DNA from: Triatoma infestans
Taxonomy: Eukaryota; Arthropoda; Insecta; Hemiptera; Reduviidae
DNA: 64,000 nt
Direction: 5' to 3'
Assembly: GCA_011037195.1 (NCBI GenBank)
Contig: JAAEAF010002586.1
Location: 1 to 64,000 of the forward strand
Of the stretch, positions 11,413 to 23,398 are shown in pieces. Under the pieces are notes generated by a model that searched no databases, had not been told where the DNA came from, and saw only the letters and a list, made by a program, of their open reading frames with translations. How positions within the stretch are numbered: position 1 is the stretch's first letter; each line of letters opens with the position of its first letter. Both the position numbers and the translations under genes were made by a program.

Positions 11413-13090
11413 AATTAATAAATAAACGATAACAATATCTCTTTGTGGGCTTAAATAAATAAATTTACAGAAACAGAACATTGAAGAAGGAAACAAAAAC
11501 CCTGATCTGACTTCCATGTTTTCGGGAAACATAAAACGGAACCTGCCACAAGCATCTCTTGTTTAACTGCCTTCACCACTCTCGAGAACACTTGGCGCCT
11601 GTTAACTGCAAGCACCCCGACCCTCTGACGTTCCCCTCCACCATTAAATCACCTGTTTCACTACTAAAGTTAAAAACGGACACTAGAGAGCCCTGCCAGT
11701 ATTAATAAATAAAAAAAAATAAAAAAGAGGTATTTACAAGTGTTTGTGAATGTCATTCTATGACATAAATAGATATACCCATTTTATATACATATACCCC
11801 CTCCAAACGCCCCATATATACACGTGTATAACAAACTATCAAAAACCGGAAATGAACGCTCTCTAAATATCGCAAAATGTTTCTCTTTTTCCGTATTTCT
11901 TTTTTCATATTTTTTATTGTTAAAATATATATTTTTTTATCATTGAATGGTGTTTTTATAATACTGGCCGCTAGAAAGCAAAAAATCACTCTTACATTTT
12001 ACTGGATTGAATTTTTCATTTTCTCTCACTGCGTAAAGCAGAAAATACAACCGGAAATAATGCATGTTTATGAGGACCCTTGAGTTCGAAACAGTAGATT
12101 TCTTTTTCTTTTTTTTTTTTTTTTTTTTTTTAGAAAGTGGTCCCTCTGTCTGTTTGTATAGAGTGAATGTGAAAACAACAGGTCAAAACTGGAACGGAAG
12201 TGCCTCACTGAATGTTTCTTTCTTTCAGTTTTCTCGAAAGTGGTTTCCAACGATTTCTCTTTAAAACTCGCATATTAACTGACACATACACACACATATA
12301 GGTCTATCGTTTTTTATTTGAAATACTTTTTCCTGGGAACTATTATTTCATGGGGATGTTCAGGAAAATAACTGCAATATTGTAATTTCAATTATAGTGC
12401 CATTTCAGTAAATGGCTCTCCAACTTTATAATGTTATAAATTATAATATATTAACGTATTGTCATTCAGGCATTTATCGCAGCCGTATTATGACGGAAGC
12501 GGGGGAATTTTTGTTTGTAAATGTGCTCGATTATTGTCGTAATATCAAATTGCAATATTTAACTCAAAACTATTTTGAATTTTTTGATAAACTTTGATTT
12601 CCTTACATTAGAATGTAATCTCAATCGTTAGTATGAAAAATAAAGGCACTTTTTCTTGCAGAGTATACGGTTGAAAACATAGAAAAGGAAAAATTAATAA
12701 TTTTCCTCAATAATATTATAAAACTTATTTTGATGTCTTATTATTATGTCTACGTATTAAGAAATAGTACAAAGTACTTCTTAGTATTTATAAAATAGTA
12801 CTATGTATAAGGAAGGGGCATATAAAAATATGTAATGGACTGCCGTGACATTTGGCATGCCTTACCAGCAACATAATAATCATAAGGCATCGCCCGCAAC
12901 GACGTCAGTTTTTCACAATCTTCTTCGTAAACTATCTACACAACAATGAATACCAATTAGTTTTATTTGAAACTTTTCTCGGCGAAAATTGAATTTTCTG
13001 GGGAGATAAAGGGTTCTGGGGGGGGGGGGACAATAACGTTAAGCTTGCCTCCAAAGTACAAATTAAATATAATGTACGGTTCTACCACCT
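11413..13090. other. Non-coding A+T-rich stretch
   Basis: Long T run at about 12108-12131 and a G run at about 13019-13029. Short frames only, none recognised. Weak family A-like sequence appears near 12290-12420 and 12965-13085 (TTGAATTTTCTGGGGAGATA; GTACGGTTCTACCACCTATA). Confidence 0.5.
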
Positions 13091-13119
13091 ATATGCAAGC
13101 ATCATTCAATAAGTATCGA

Positions 13120-13983
13120 GACAAATTGCTGCAGCTCAAAAACGGTTTATTTAATCAATACAAAATTTTGGCTACTTTTCAACATAGTCCCTCAACAACA
13201 TTTATACACTTGTTCCATCGTTCTTCTAATTTGTGTATGCCTCTGGCACAAAAGTCATTGTGTTGTTTTTCTCGAAGCCACTTTTGCCCCTGATTTTTAA
13301 CTTCTTCATTGGATTGAAAATGATTCCCACGTAGAGCCTCTTTAAGGGATCCAAATAAATGGAAGTACAATTGGGCGAGGTCGGTGCTGTGGAAGGATCT
13401 CGTGGGTGATTTGGAAGGATCTCTGACCCCATTTTCTTTGTGAGCGTCCGTAAGTTGTCTCGGTACCCATCTCGCACAAGTTTTCTTGTACTGCAGCTTT
13501 TGAATCATGTTATGGGCAGTTCCAAGACTCGCGTGCACTTCTTCGGCTATCAGTTCAACACTAATACGCCTGTTGTCCTGAATTAACGCGTTAATGCGAG
13601 ATTCGAGGGAGGAAGTTGCAACTTCAACCGGTCGTCCACGTTGCTGCTCGTCAGAGACAGTTACATTGCCACTTTTAAACTGTTCCACCCATTTGTAAAC
13701 GTACGAACGGTTCAAACAATTATTCTCGTACACTTTCAACATTCCTTCATGGATTGCACCACCTTTGATACCCTTTGCAACTAAAAATCTAATCACTGAA
13801 TGTTGTTCTTCTGAGGTGCAATGTTAGAAGCGGACTCGCCATTGCTAACCGAATACATTTGAGGTTATGCTTACCAAATACTCTCGAACAGCTGATGAGA
13901 AACTAAGTACAAGGATGCCAACTTGTCGCACTGAAACTAATGTATTCATTAAACAAACCGTTTCTGAGCTGCAGCGATTTGTT
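13120..13983 (-). mobile_element. Internally deleted mariner element with terminal inverted repeats
   Basis: The left end (13121-13155) and right end (13948-13982) are inverted copies with about three mismatches, sharing CAAATYGCTGCAGCTCARAA followed by ACGGTTTRTTTAAT. At about 0.86 kb it is shorter than the usual 1.3 kb, because the middle of the transposase gene is missing. The exact TA target duplication could not be fixed. Confidence 0.85.
13179..13835 (-). pseudogene. Mariner transposase remnant, catalytic middle deleted
   Basis: From HSVIRFLVAKGIKGGAIHEG the minus strand reads through both helix-turn-helix modules (YVYKWVEQFKSGNVTVSDEQ, RGRPVEV, INALIQDNRRISVELIAEEV, GTAHNMIQKLQYKK, CARWVPRQLTDAHKE). 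It then jumps to the C-terminal tail (FHLFGSLKEALRGNHFQSNE, GIHKLEERWNKCINV). The region carrying the first two catalytic aspartates is absent, and the third-aspartate motif (normally SDFH or SDYH) reads LYFH. The DNA-binding half is still open over about 115 residues, so only a non-catalytic binding fragment could be made. Confidence 0.85.
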
Positions 13984-13999
13984 GGAACATTTTCCTAAA

Positions 14000-14910
14000 A
14001 ACAAAAAAAAAAATTGGTTTCCAAGAGATCTACGGAATTTGTAGAGTAAATTTTCAATGTTATATGAACTTGGCTCAATGATATAGGTGTTCTGTTCTGG
14101 CTACACTATGATCATCACTTCTACTATCTACTATCTACCCCCCTCCCTCCATGCCACTATATTTATTTAGGACCAATGGGTAAAATTTATAGTTTTAAGT
14201 AAATTTTGTCATTTTATTTCTGTAATTAGTATATTAACAGCAATCAGAGAAAGTTGTTGAGAAAGTGATTGAGAAAGCATTAGTTCTTTTTATAACGTAA
14301 TATTTTTCTAGATTAAGATTAAAGGTATGGAATACTGTATTATTGTCATTAAAATTCAAAAATTAGAGAGGAAAGTTTGTTTTTTCCATTTATCTATCAT
14401 CTGTTTGTCTCGTTCATATCAGTAGAGGAAAGGATGAATGTACGTGTTCCAGCATGTCTTATAAAGGAAGGTTATATTTGTAGCCGGTACAGAGCTCCGA
14501 ATATAATATATATATATAATATTATAAATGTGTGTGTGTGTGTGTGTGTGTGTTTATATGGAGATGTCAGAGGCCATCATCATAGTATAACGCAAATATT
14601 TGTCAGTTTTCTCTCTCCTCGATCCACAAAATACCTGCTTACATGCTAATAGCAAGCTTACACTGAATACATATACGTACGTATGTATACACCTATCTAG
14701 ATGGTGTTCTAAGCAGATATATATCTGCTACTGTCTTTTGCTTACATAAAAAAGATTTCTTTCTCATTGGTGTTCAGATTTTTCATTTTTTTTTTTTTTT
14801 CACGTGAAATACATATTTTGTAATATCGTAATTATTTTGGAATTTAGGAAGAAGTCCCCCACCCCACCATAATTCTGCTATTCTGATATTTACAATGGCA
14901 CGCCACATAT
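14000..14910. other. Non-coding stretch
   Basis: Contains a GT microsatellite at 14530-14553 and a T run near 14790. No coding family was recognised. Confidence 0.55.
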
Positions 14911-15480
14911 GTGAGTCCCATTCCACTTCTTGTGGGCCAGCTTCTTCGGGTTGGGAAATTTAATATACCAATGGATCCCAAACTATTGCGGGATAACAGC
15001 AAAGCGAACCAGCACACTACGGTTGAATCACATTTATACATAACTTTTAGATTAAGACTGACAATAATACCCCTCCATATTTTTATGGTATTTCACTTCC
15101 AACTGCTATGTTCGCTACTTAGGATCATACATCGACAAACGGCTCAAATAGAGCCCCCAAAAAACTAAAAAGACAAGACCACAATAGACGATTTCAACTA
15201 CTATCATTACCACTTGGCAGACGGTATATGTAAACCTATTTGGATACAGGCTATTAAACTATGCGGTTCAACTAAACCAACTCACACCAAATCTAGCCCT
15301 TCCAATCCAAAATCCTCAGAAATATTGTTAACCCTTCTAAGGTGTCCAATCCTCATTCTACATCAAGATCTCAATTTCCTTACATAGCTAAAGTTGCTAA
15401 ATCCAAATATAAAAAAACTATCTTCCCCAGATAATCCACCAAGACAATTAAAACGCCGTTGGTCTCGAGATCCGATAATG
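14911..15480 (+). pseudogene. Jockey-clade LINE 3' fragment
   Basis: Broken frames give HITF and PPYFYGISLPT-like sequence, then VRYLGSYIDKRLK, LFGYRLL, a PIWIQAIKLCGSTKPTH block in another frame, and finally PPRQLKRRWSRDP. The RYLGxxxDKRL, PIWxxxIxLxGSxKP and LKRRW blocks are the thumb and C-terminal region of Jockey-like reverse transcriptases. There are many stops; the copy is old. Confidence 0.75.
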
Positions 15481-15789
15481 TGTGACTAAATTTGTAAATT
15501 TACTTATGTGAATCTTATGGAGTCTCATCGCTGAGTAAGTTCTCCACACAAATGGTTCGAGCGATTTGTATTGAACTTTCCACATATTTACTGTTCTTTT
15601 ATACACAGATATAAATTACTAATAAAAAAACAACATAAATATAGAGGTGGTGGGGCACATGACCTGTCTAAGGTGGGGCACATGACTTATCTAAGGCTCC
15701 GCATAGTGGGTGATTACATAGTAGTCCACAATCTAGCGAAAATAATATTCAACAAATAACATATATGTTGAAGTTGCAGATTGCTTAGA

Positions 15790-16300
15790 ACCAACATAAT
15801 TCAATTATTCCGGAAAAATGTGTCGGATAAAAGTGATCCGATTATAACTGTATAACTCAAAGCTAACATTACAAAGTTAAAGGAAACCATTGTAGCCGTT
15901 TTCGAGAAAAAAAAAGAAAACCTCACAAACCTATTCTGTAAAGTTGCACAACCTTTTAACAAATTTTATTCAAATTTGGAATTTTAGTAACACTTCTAAT
16001 GTGTATCAATATTAATATAGGTAACTGAACCGATATATTGCACTGAAGTGGTACTCTAGGGGGAAGCTGCTATTTCCTCCGGAAATTTCCTAAACAAATG
16101 CTACAGATAAAAGTGATAGTAAGATACGAAGTTTAGAGAAAATCACGAAGAACTACTTAGTAGAAACGCACTTCCGGTGGATGGATTTTGACCTGAATCT
16201 TTTTTTGTCATAGCGGTTGTGATAACTAAACACAATATCAAGTTTGAGCTTCGAACTTGTAGTGGAATTTTTTGGGGGTTGTACTAAAAAGAAAATACTT
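15790..16300 (-). repeat. Family A repeat, minus orientation
   Basis: Landmarks on plus: GTAGCCGTTTTCGAGAAAAA, TAAAGTTGCACAACC, ACTGAAGTGGTACTCTAGG, GAAATTTCCTAAACAAATGC, AACGCACTTCCGGTGGATGG and ATTTTGACCTGAATC. Confidence 0.7.
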
Positions 16301-16304
16301 AGGT

Positions 16305-17470
16305 TGAGAGAAGTTAGACTTACTGAACTGCGAATAATAAACACTGCCAGGACTTAACACTGTAATATTTTAGTGTGAGAGTATGTATGGTAATGTGAGA
16401 AGAGAGTGACAGGCTGACTGGCATAGTGACGGTTTGAATGTTGGCAAGAAATACGTTGAATGTTGACGGTTTACTCAATGAGAGGAAGTGACTCAGGCAC
16501 TCTTTTTATAAAGCCGGCTGGATTAGCTCCTATCTCTTGAGGTAGAAGGGAATGTAGAGAAATTTTGGTGGTGGTGGTGATAGAGGGTGATGAGTTCCAT
16601 TACAGAGCGATTTTTTGTTTTAGAGATATTTTGTTCGCTAAGGTATGAACATTCGCTAAAACTTTTTTTCATATTTTTTTTTAAAACTAATTACTGAAAA
16701 ATGGGCCACGATCGCAATACTTCCTCTAACCAGGAGGAAGATAAAGTAAAAACAAACGTGTAATTTTGGCCCATATTCCATAATTCCAGCGAGATAATCT
16801 GTAAATGATAGTAGGAGTTATCTTTTATATTTATTTTAATAATAATAATAATTTTAATCACTGGAGGCCGGCTTGTCGCATGGCTACCCTCCAGCAGTAA
16901 CAAATGTTTATTTCTAAAAGAGAAATTAATATCTAACATTTTAATTAAAAGTAACATTTAACTGTATCACCACCCGCCCACGGCACCATTGTATAGAATT
17001 TCGTCCCTTAAATGGTTAAAATGTTTATCAGTTTTTGTGATATTCTTCTTCCTTTGATAATATAATAATGTTTCTAATACTTCTGAACTTAATTAAACTG
17101 TTTTTAGATTTATTACATTTCCTAGTCATTAGTAAAAACGAGATACACTATATTTATATTTAAAATAATCTTAATTATAGTTTACTTTATAAAAATTAAA
17201 TAAAATCTCACGTGAAACAATTATACGACAATCTCTAACAGCAATTATCACAATCAATTTTTTTCGAACTTGATATATTTACTAAACGTTTACAATTAAA
17301 CGTTTCTCTCTTCTAGGTGGTAGGGATTATAGCTGTTTAGGTTTTCAGAGCATGAGGATCACCTGATTGCGAGTACATTGTACTGCAGTGGCCATGGGTC
17401 AGCTTTCCATGCAAAGTTTATAACGATAGTTAAAGATTAAGAACCCCTCAGAACTCCTTACTAAATAATC
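16305..17470. other. Mostly non-coding stretch with one family A terminus
   Basis: The family A end sits at 16695-16752 (CACGATCGCAATACTTCCTC, a CCTCTAACCAGGAGG hairpin, then AAAGTAAAAA). A copy of the CACGTGAAACAATTATACGA motif is near 17210. Nothing coding was seen. Confidence 0.5.
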
Positions 17471-17474
17471 CATT

Positions 17475-18225
17475 TTTAACTTTCTCTTACTCCTACTAAG
17501 AAGAAGTATTGCGATCGTGGCAGTAATTGTGTTTTCATCAGAAATATAAGTTTGGGTCCCTTGAGTACGAAACAAATGTTTTTAGCGGATGTGTGTGTTA
17601 ACGAAAAGTCGCAGGAAGCTCAAACTTGATATTCCGTTTAGGCACTATCATTGTTTCAGTCACGAAGATTTCAGGCAAAATCCATGTACCGGAAGAGCGA
17701 CTTTACTGAATTGTTTTTTCAGTTTTTCGTAATTTTCATGAAAACGGCTCTCCAATGATTTTCTTAAAACTTGGTATACTATCTACACGAATTTGAAGAA
17801 AATCGGTTAACCGGAAGAACGTACAACTTATTAAACATTTTGTTTCAGTTTTCTGCGTTTTTTTTTTAATAATGACATCAATATTAAACTTGGCACTAGC
17901 CAGCTATAATTAAGTATACGGACACCTATCGCTTTTGTTTGAGATTTTTTCCCCGAGAAAAGTGATTTTAGTGAAGTTCTGGAGGGACTGGAATGTCCCA
18001 CGCTCTCGGGAAAAATACTGTAGTCAAAAAATATAAAGTTTGGTGAAAATTTGTCAATTCTAACAATGTAAACTGCAGCAAGAGAAAATCGAGTGAATGT
18101 AACATACCATTCTGAGAAAATTGTTCATACGCGCACCACAGAGCGCACATACAGACCATCTGCTATAAAATTTTCTTCCAACTGAAGACGACCTCAAAAC
18201 AAGTATTTCCGGTAAAAACCAATTT
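17475..18225 (+). repeat. Family A repeat, plus orientation, near full length
   Basis: Starts TTTCTCTTACTCCTACTAAG, then AAGTATTGCGATCGTGGCAG. It continues through GGTCCCTTGAGTACGAAA, CTCAAACTTGATATTCCG, ACCGGAAGAGCGACTTTACT, GAAAACGGCTCTCC and AATTTGAAGAAAATCGGTTA. This is one of the best copies for defining the start. Confidence 0.75.
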
Positions 18226-18399
18226 CGAAAAGTTGATATAAAATTAATATGCTTGGTTTGACTAATATTACTTATTTTAAATTATGTTCGCAGTTGCTGT
18301 TTTAATACTTTAGCACAGGGGGAAATTGAAATGTTTAATAGGGTAATTGTCAGATTCTTGAAGTGAAGAAAGATACAGAGAATGTTCGAGTTTATATGT

Positions 18400-19400
18400 G
18401 CAAAGAGCCGGAAGTTCCGGTAGTATACGGCCGCTTCCACCACCAAGATAGACGATGGACTACTAGGATAGTAGGGAGACGAGAGAGAGAGAGAGAGAGA
18501 GTGTATGTCTGTGTGTGAGTGTGGCCCTGAACTACTCGCTCTGGTTGAAAATAGTTGTACAGAATGCGATAGTTGGAGAAGAACGACGTCCTGGACGATC
18601 CGTACACAGTTGTAGGAGATTAATCTTTGAAACGCGTGTGTGTGTGTGTTTCATTGCAAGCGGTGGTGTATCGTGTCCGAGTTGTAAAGTAGTGGGCACC
18701 AATTCGACGGACGGACGGAGGCAAAACATAACTCGGGTAATACTGCAGTTGAACCGCAACAGAATTTCGCCCAGTAATGTTTTACTATTATTCTCTCTCG
18801 CTCGCACATCCATTGTCACTCTAATACTCTTATTGGACTGGGGAGGCTGGCCCCTCCATTATACTAGGAAGTCCCAGTATACAAGAATAGAGCAGGATCG
18901 GTTGTATAAATGTTGGTGAGTGAGTAAGAATGATTAGTCGGTTGCCCGTTTTCCAACCTCCTCAACTCCAACAGGAGGCTATACAATGGAGCGGAGGGAC
19001 TGGTTGGAAACAGTTGTAGTGAAGGACCTACAAGAGCTAAAGTAAAAGCGAGGCACGAACAGTGTGAGGGTAGTTTATCAGTGTGACGTCACACAGTCGG
19101 TCATGCTGACGCCATTGCACGCACGCGCGCGGGGCAAATATTTCACCGTTATTCAGCTCTCCGTCTCTGTCTTCTCGCTCGCACGCACTTTCTCTCTTTT
19201 CAGCTCCTATCCCATACTCTTAGTCCAGCTACAACCACTATTCCCGTCTGAAATATATACAAGGACCTGCCAAAGTTTGTCCAGTCCTAGGACCTCTCCC
19301 TGCACCAGGTCTACTAGTGGACGAATACTCCTTCAAAGTATTTATCGAACGTTACACTGTTTACCAGGTTAGCTGGACCAGAACTGCTAAGAATGGAACT
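18400..19400. promoter_or_regulatory. GC-rich, repeat-poor intronic block with a CRE palindrome
   Basis: Base composition is clearly higher in G+C than the surroundings, and no transposon signature is visible. A perfect 14-base palindrome GTGTGACGTCACAC, containing the full CREB-type site TGACGTCA, lies at 19081-19094. GA and GT microsatellites occur at 18480-18502 and 18640-18650. The largest open frame (18515-18919, 134 codons) has no recognisable domain. Function as an enhancer or alternative promoter is inference only. Confidence 0.3.
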
Positions 19401-19559
19401 ACAACTCCCAAAGAAAAAGCGTGATAAAAAGAAAATCTGGTGTGAAAAATACACGACATTCTCTCACTCCTAATTCTCAAATTTCAACGTCTACAATATT
19501 TATTGGGCTGGCCATAAAAAAGATTGTTGGGGTTTACTTGTATACCAGAGAGGCCTTAT

Positions 19560-20150
19560 GTTGAGAGCCGTATGTCAAAACTAATACAATTTTTTGGAAA
19601 TTTAGATTTAAACTAAGAGACAAGACCCCAAAACCCCTCTAATATCAATTTTTTCGGAAAATATTACAAATCAAAATGATATGTTTTCATCTGTTCAATG
19701 AATTTCACATTTAAAGAAAATCGTTCTAGCCATTTTTGTGAAAATTCCAAAAACTTCAAAAAACTATATTATAAATTTTCACTACTGGTGAACTGATTTC
19801 CTTCATATTTGGAATTCTATCAATACTTATATATTTGTATATATATATATATCACTTAGATGGTAAAACCCATAAATTTTGCTGAAGTGATACTTTACAG
19901 AAAAGCATCATAACACGAGTAGCGTGTCTTCAAAATCGCCCAAAAAAATCAAATTTCATGATAAAATATTACAAATAAAATTGGTAGATCTTTATGTATG
20001 TAGATAGAGTAAGAGGTTAAAGAAAATCGTTGGAGCCATTTTCCGGAAATAAAAACTTTCAGGTAAAGCTGCACTTCCGGTTGATGAATTTTGCCCGAGA
20101 ACCTTCCTATCTCACGACAATACTTTCTTCTACCGGCAATTCTTTCTTCT
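19560..20150 (-). repeat. Family A repeat, minus orientation
   Basis: Plus-strand landmarks: AAAATCGTTCTAGCCATTTT, TGCTGAAGTGATACTTTACA, CAAAAAAATCAAATTTCATG, AGCTGCACTTCCGGTTGATG and AATTTTGCCCGAG. It abuts a plus-oriented copy at its right edge, giving an inverted pair. Confidence 0.7.
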
Positions 20151-20710
20151 AGTAACAGAAAGTATTGCGATTGTATTCAAATTTTCACCAGTAACACACG
20201 TTTTGAGTTTACGCTAAGCCCATTTTTTTTTTTTTTTAATCGTCTATGTGTATGTTTGGTCAGATAAGTCAAATATACAAAATCGCAGAAAGTTTAAACT
20301 TGATATTACTTTAAACTAAATACCAGGGAACCCGCAATAAGATTTTGTCCAAATCGGTCAACCTAAAGTACCATTTTACTGAATAGGTTTTGGTAAAATT
20401 TTTTGGGTGATTTTCTTGAAACTGCACAGAGCTACAACAGTATTATTTCAAGTATTTTTACAAGAAAATTCTTTTGATGGTGTTTTGCCCTAGAAAAGCC
20501 TAACGTTAAAATGGTACGGATTTTTTTCATTTTCCGCAATTTTCTCGATAAATATAGCTTCTCTGAACACGGTAATAATGCCAATTACACTATACTGACC
20601 TATCGCCTTTGTTTCAAACATTTTTCCGAGTAAGATGGTTAAATTTTTATTGTAAAAAATTCAAGTTATAACTATGTAAACTGCAGTAAGAAAAAGTCAA
20701 GGGACATTTC
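20150..20710 (+). repeat. Family A repeat, plus orientation
   Basis: Starts CTTCTAGTAACAGAAAGTAT and TGCGATTGTATTC, then TTTTCACCAGTAACAC, TAAACTTGATATTAC and AACCTAAAGTACCATTTTAC. It ends with a stretch like 18000-18080 (AACTATGTAAACTGCAGTAA), so these two copies share a longer 3' extension. Confidence 0.65.
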
Positions 20711-21941
20711 CACACTAGATTTCCAAACTGATTTGCAGATCCATTCCAAACATCTCGCTGCCAGCAAATGTTTTACATCGATATTATCCTTTTTTTATGT
20801 CCAATTTTTCAAAAAATGAATACTATATTACAAAGAGTAAATATTCAGTGTCTTGTAAAGTCCACACACTTATGAATTTAAAAATTCCTGAATTACCGAC
20901 TCCTTATCCTGAACATGGAAGCTGATTTAGAAATTAATGTTTTGTTTCTCCTTGAATATATCCCTTACAGAAAAAAAAAAAACTTACTCAACTAATTGAG
21001 TTTTTCGTTTTTCAAGTGCTTCTATGATCTGACACTAAGCTGATGCGCGATTTCGGACTTATCATGGTTTGCAATTCCAAGAACTGTCCAAATAAAACTC
21101 TATGCACTAACAAACACTCGTCTTAATTAGAATGCCTAAAAGTTACATTTAATTAAAACAAATCTCGTATGGTACAGATCATAAAAGGACATTCTGACAG
21201 ACGGCAATTTTTAGTGGCGATGAGGGTAATGGTCAGCAGCTTCGCATTTTCCATCACAGATCTGCCTTCCTTACCAGATCGTAACGATTTGCCCTCCATT
21301 TTTTGAATCGTGTAAAATCAGTCCAACCCATAGCCTGCTGTCCGCAAAAAAAGAAAAAGCCGCCTTAAGCAGTTTTCCATCTCAGAAACAAAATCTCAGA
21401 TGCTGCTAGCGTTAAGTGTATTCGCCATCGCAAGAATTGGACTTATTGTACAAACATATCAGTGACACTGATCAAGGCAATCTGACAAATACGACCATAA
21501 TATCTATTCATCCGTGTCAGATGTTGCCATCTAGCGCCCAGACCTGAAACCATTCTTATTTTAGTGGCGTTTATTTATTGAATATTCTTCGTGCATTTCA
21601 TAACAGTATTGTTGAAATATTAGGTATTACCTATTGGCCGTGCGATTGGTTGTTAAGTTTGTGAATGAAACTGTAAAAGAAATGACTGTTTTTTTAATTT
21701 AAGACAGCAATTTGTAAACCACATCTTTCGCTGAATAGCTAACGTTGTTTTGGAAAATCGGAGATTTGAGACAGCGCTAATAGACAATCTATTTTCATCT
21801 TGTAATTCTTAATAATTACAATCACAATATGCAAGGCATTCATGTTTACACCTTTTACTGTAGTCATAAACCTTTTTAAAGACGTCATTGTATATTATTA
21901 CGTCATTATTAATTTAAAAAAAAAAGATCACTCGAACCTAC
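20710..21941. other. Intron sequence without recognised features
   Basis: No protein family, tandem repeat or transposon end was identified. It directly follows the donor site of the Sidestep exon in transcript orientation. Confidence 0.5.
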
Positions 21942-22093
21942 CGTTTCCTTAGTTCTTTCCAGGCGATGCCCATTCTTCCACCATGTAACTTTGGCCGGAG
22001 GTCTAGAACCAGTAGACTGGCACATCAGATCATATCTACGACCACCGGACAATGATAGGTTTGAGTCATGAATTCGTACATCTAATGGCTTAA
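21942..22093 (-). CDS. Internal coding exon, Sidestep-family Ig protein (N-terminal half of the next Ig domain)
   Basis: On the minus strand the acceptor CTGTTTTTCAG is followed by 152 bp that complete a split codon (T from the upstream exon plus TT gives Phe), then read KPLDVRIHDSNLSLSGGRR and continue through DLMCQSTGSRPPAKVTWWKN to HRLERTKET. The donor GTAGGT follows directly. Phase is 1 at the start and 0 at the end, matching the exon at 52811-53023. Visible features are the first core Cys (LMCQSTG), the core Trp (VTWWKNG) and an NLS glycosylation sequon. The run 'DMN-F-KPLDVRI, GGRRYDLMC, GSRPPAKVTWWK' is a conserved signature of Sidestep proteins. The missing second half of this domain (usually ending YLSCRAEN or similar) was not found in 1-21941, so the next exon probably lies outside the window. 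Reading past the donor runs into stops and low-complexity sequence. Confidence 0.88.
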
Positions 22094-22649
22094 CTGAAAA
22101 ACAGTAGAAAAAACAAAAAAAAAAACAAATACATTCATTAATTATAATAAATAAAATAAAAATATGTGGATAACTACTTAATGTATAGATATCAAGAACT
22201 GATAGGATGACGGGTATCATTGTTAGTATTGCAACTCCTCAGAAAGTTGATTATTCACTTTCTTAAAAATACCATATTCTGACACGTTAAACAAAATGCT
22301 ATCAAACAATAAAAGATTGTCACGATAAGGTTACGTCACGGAGGGCTAGGTTATGTTAGATTCGGTTAACTTTGGTTTTTAAGGTTTTAGGTTAGGTGTC
22401 CAGTCGCCAAGGTAACCTACCTAACCTAACCAAATCTAATTTGGTTGAGGTTTGTTTGATGGCTTTGATGGATAATAAAATAGTAAACAAACTTGGTGAC
22501 TTGGAAGTTTTACTAAAAGTACAATTGTTATTAAACATGAATTTAGTAGTTTTGGGGATAAATGTTGCTTTTCGGAACATACAACAAGCTGGTATTAATA
22601 TGTGATTACACTGTAATCCAGAAGACAGCGCTTTTATCACACATCAATA

Positions 22650-23190
22650 ATACTTGAAATCTAATACAGATTTCCGAGAATCACATATAAAAGTTATAGG
22701 TTTATATTATTTGGTGCAGTAAGCATTCAAAACTTTGGTGAAATAGTTTCGAGCTGTTTTAGAGAAAATATAAAAAAAAAACTGAGAAGCTAATTTGGCA
22801 ATGTTTTTGGTGCATTTTGGTTTTATATAAGTGGAAGAACCTATGACAATGTACTCAATGGGCAATTTAGAAGGAAAGACTATAATTACTCCTCCCTCCC
22901 CCATAATCCTTCAAAAATCAATTTATCTGTAAAAAATGTTTCAAATAAAATTGATAGTAATAAACTTCAGTTGAGTGGTTAGTCGGGGAAAACTTGTATT
23001 TGAAGTATTTTTCCGGGGAAAATTCATTTAAGGGGAGTTTTGGGGGGCAGCATGGGGGGGGGTGTTATGCTTTCTTCTAAGGAGTGTTTTAATTTATTAT
23101 ACGATTCTATCATTCATACTATAACAATAATAATCAGAATTAAACATGTCCGAGTTTGAAGAAAATTAGTTCACCGGAAGTGCAACATTA
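22650..23190. repeat. Two family A fragments, minus then plus
   Basis: The minus part (about 22650-22960) has TTTCGAGCTGTTTTAGAGAA and AATCAATTTATCTGT. The plus part (about 22990-23190) has TTCCGGGGAAAATTCATTTA, TTATGCTTTCTTCTAAGGAG and AAATTAGTTCACCGGAAGTG. Confidence 0.55.
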
Positions 23191-23196
23191 CGGCTG

Positions 23197-23338
23197 AAGT
23201 GAGAATGTAAAGTTATCTAAACATTTAATCAGAATGTAAATTTGTTCTAAACATTTAGTGAGAATGTAAATGTTGTTCTAAACATTTAGTGAGAATGTAA
23301 ATGTTGTTCTAAACATTTAGTGAGAATGTAAATGTTTT
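23197..23338. repeat. 31-bp tandem repeat, about 4.5 copies
   Basis: Units begin AGAATGTAAA at 23231, 23261, 23292 and 23323 (spacing 30, 31, 31) and share TTGTTCTAAACATTTAGTG. It directly follows the family A fragment. Confidence 0.85.
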
Positions 23339-23398
23339 ACACCAGGTTTTTCTTTTTCAAAGATGATCTTAAAAAGTGAACAAACAAAAACTAATTAT

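Noticed and set aside
18515..18919. 134-codon plus-strand frame in the GC-rich block
   Set aside because: Higher G+C lowers stop frequency; the composition is simple and matches no family; overlapping frames are open on minus.
22380..22437. Interstitial telomere-like repeat (CCTAACCTAACC and TTAGGTTAGG)
   Set aside because: Only two to three units of the insect TTAGG motif; too short to distinguish from chance or from a repeat fragment.
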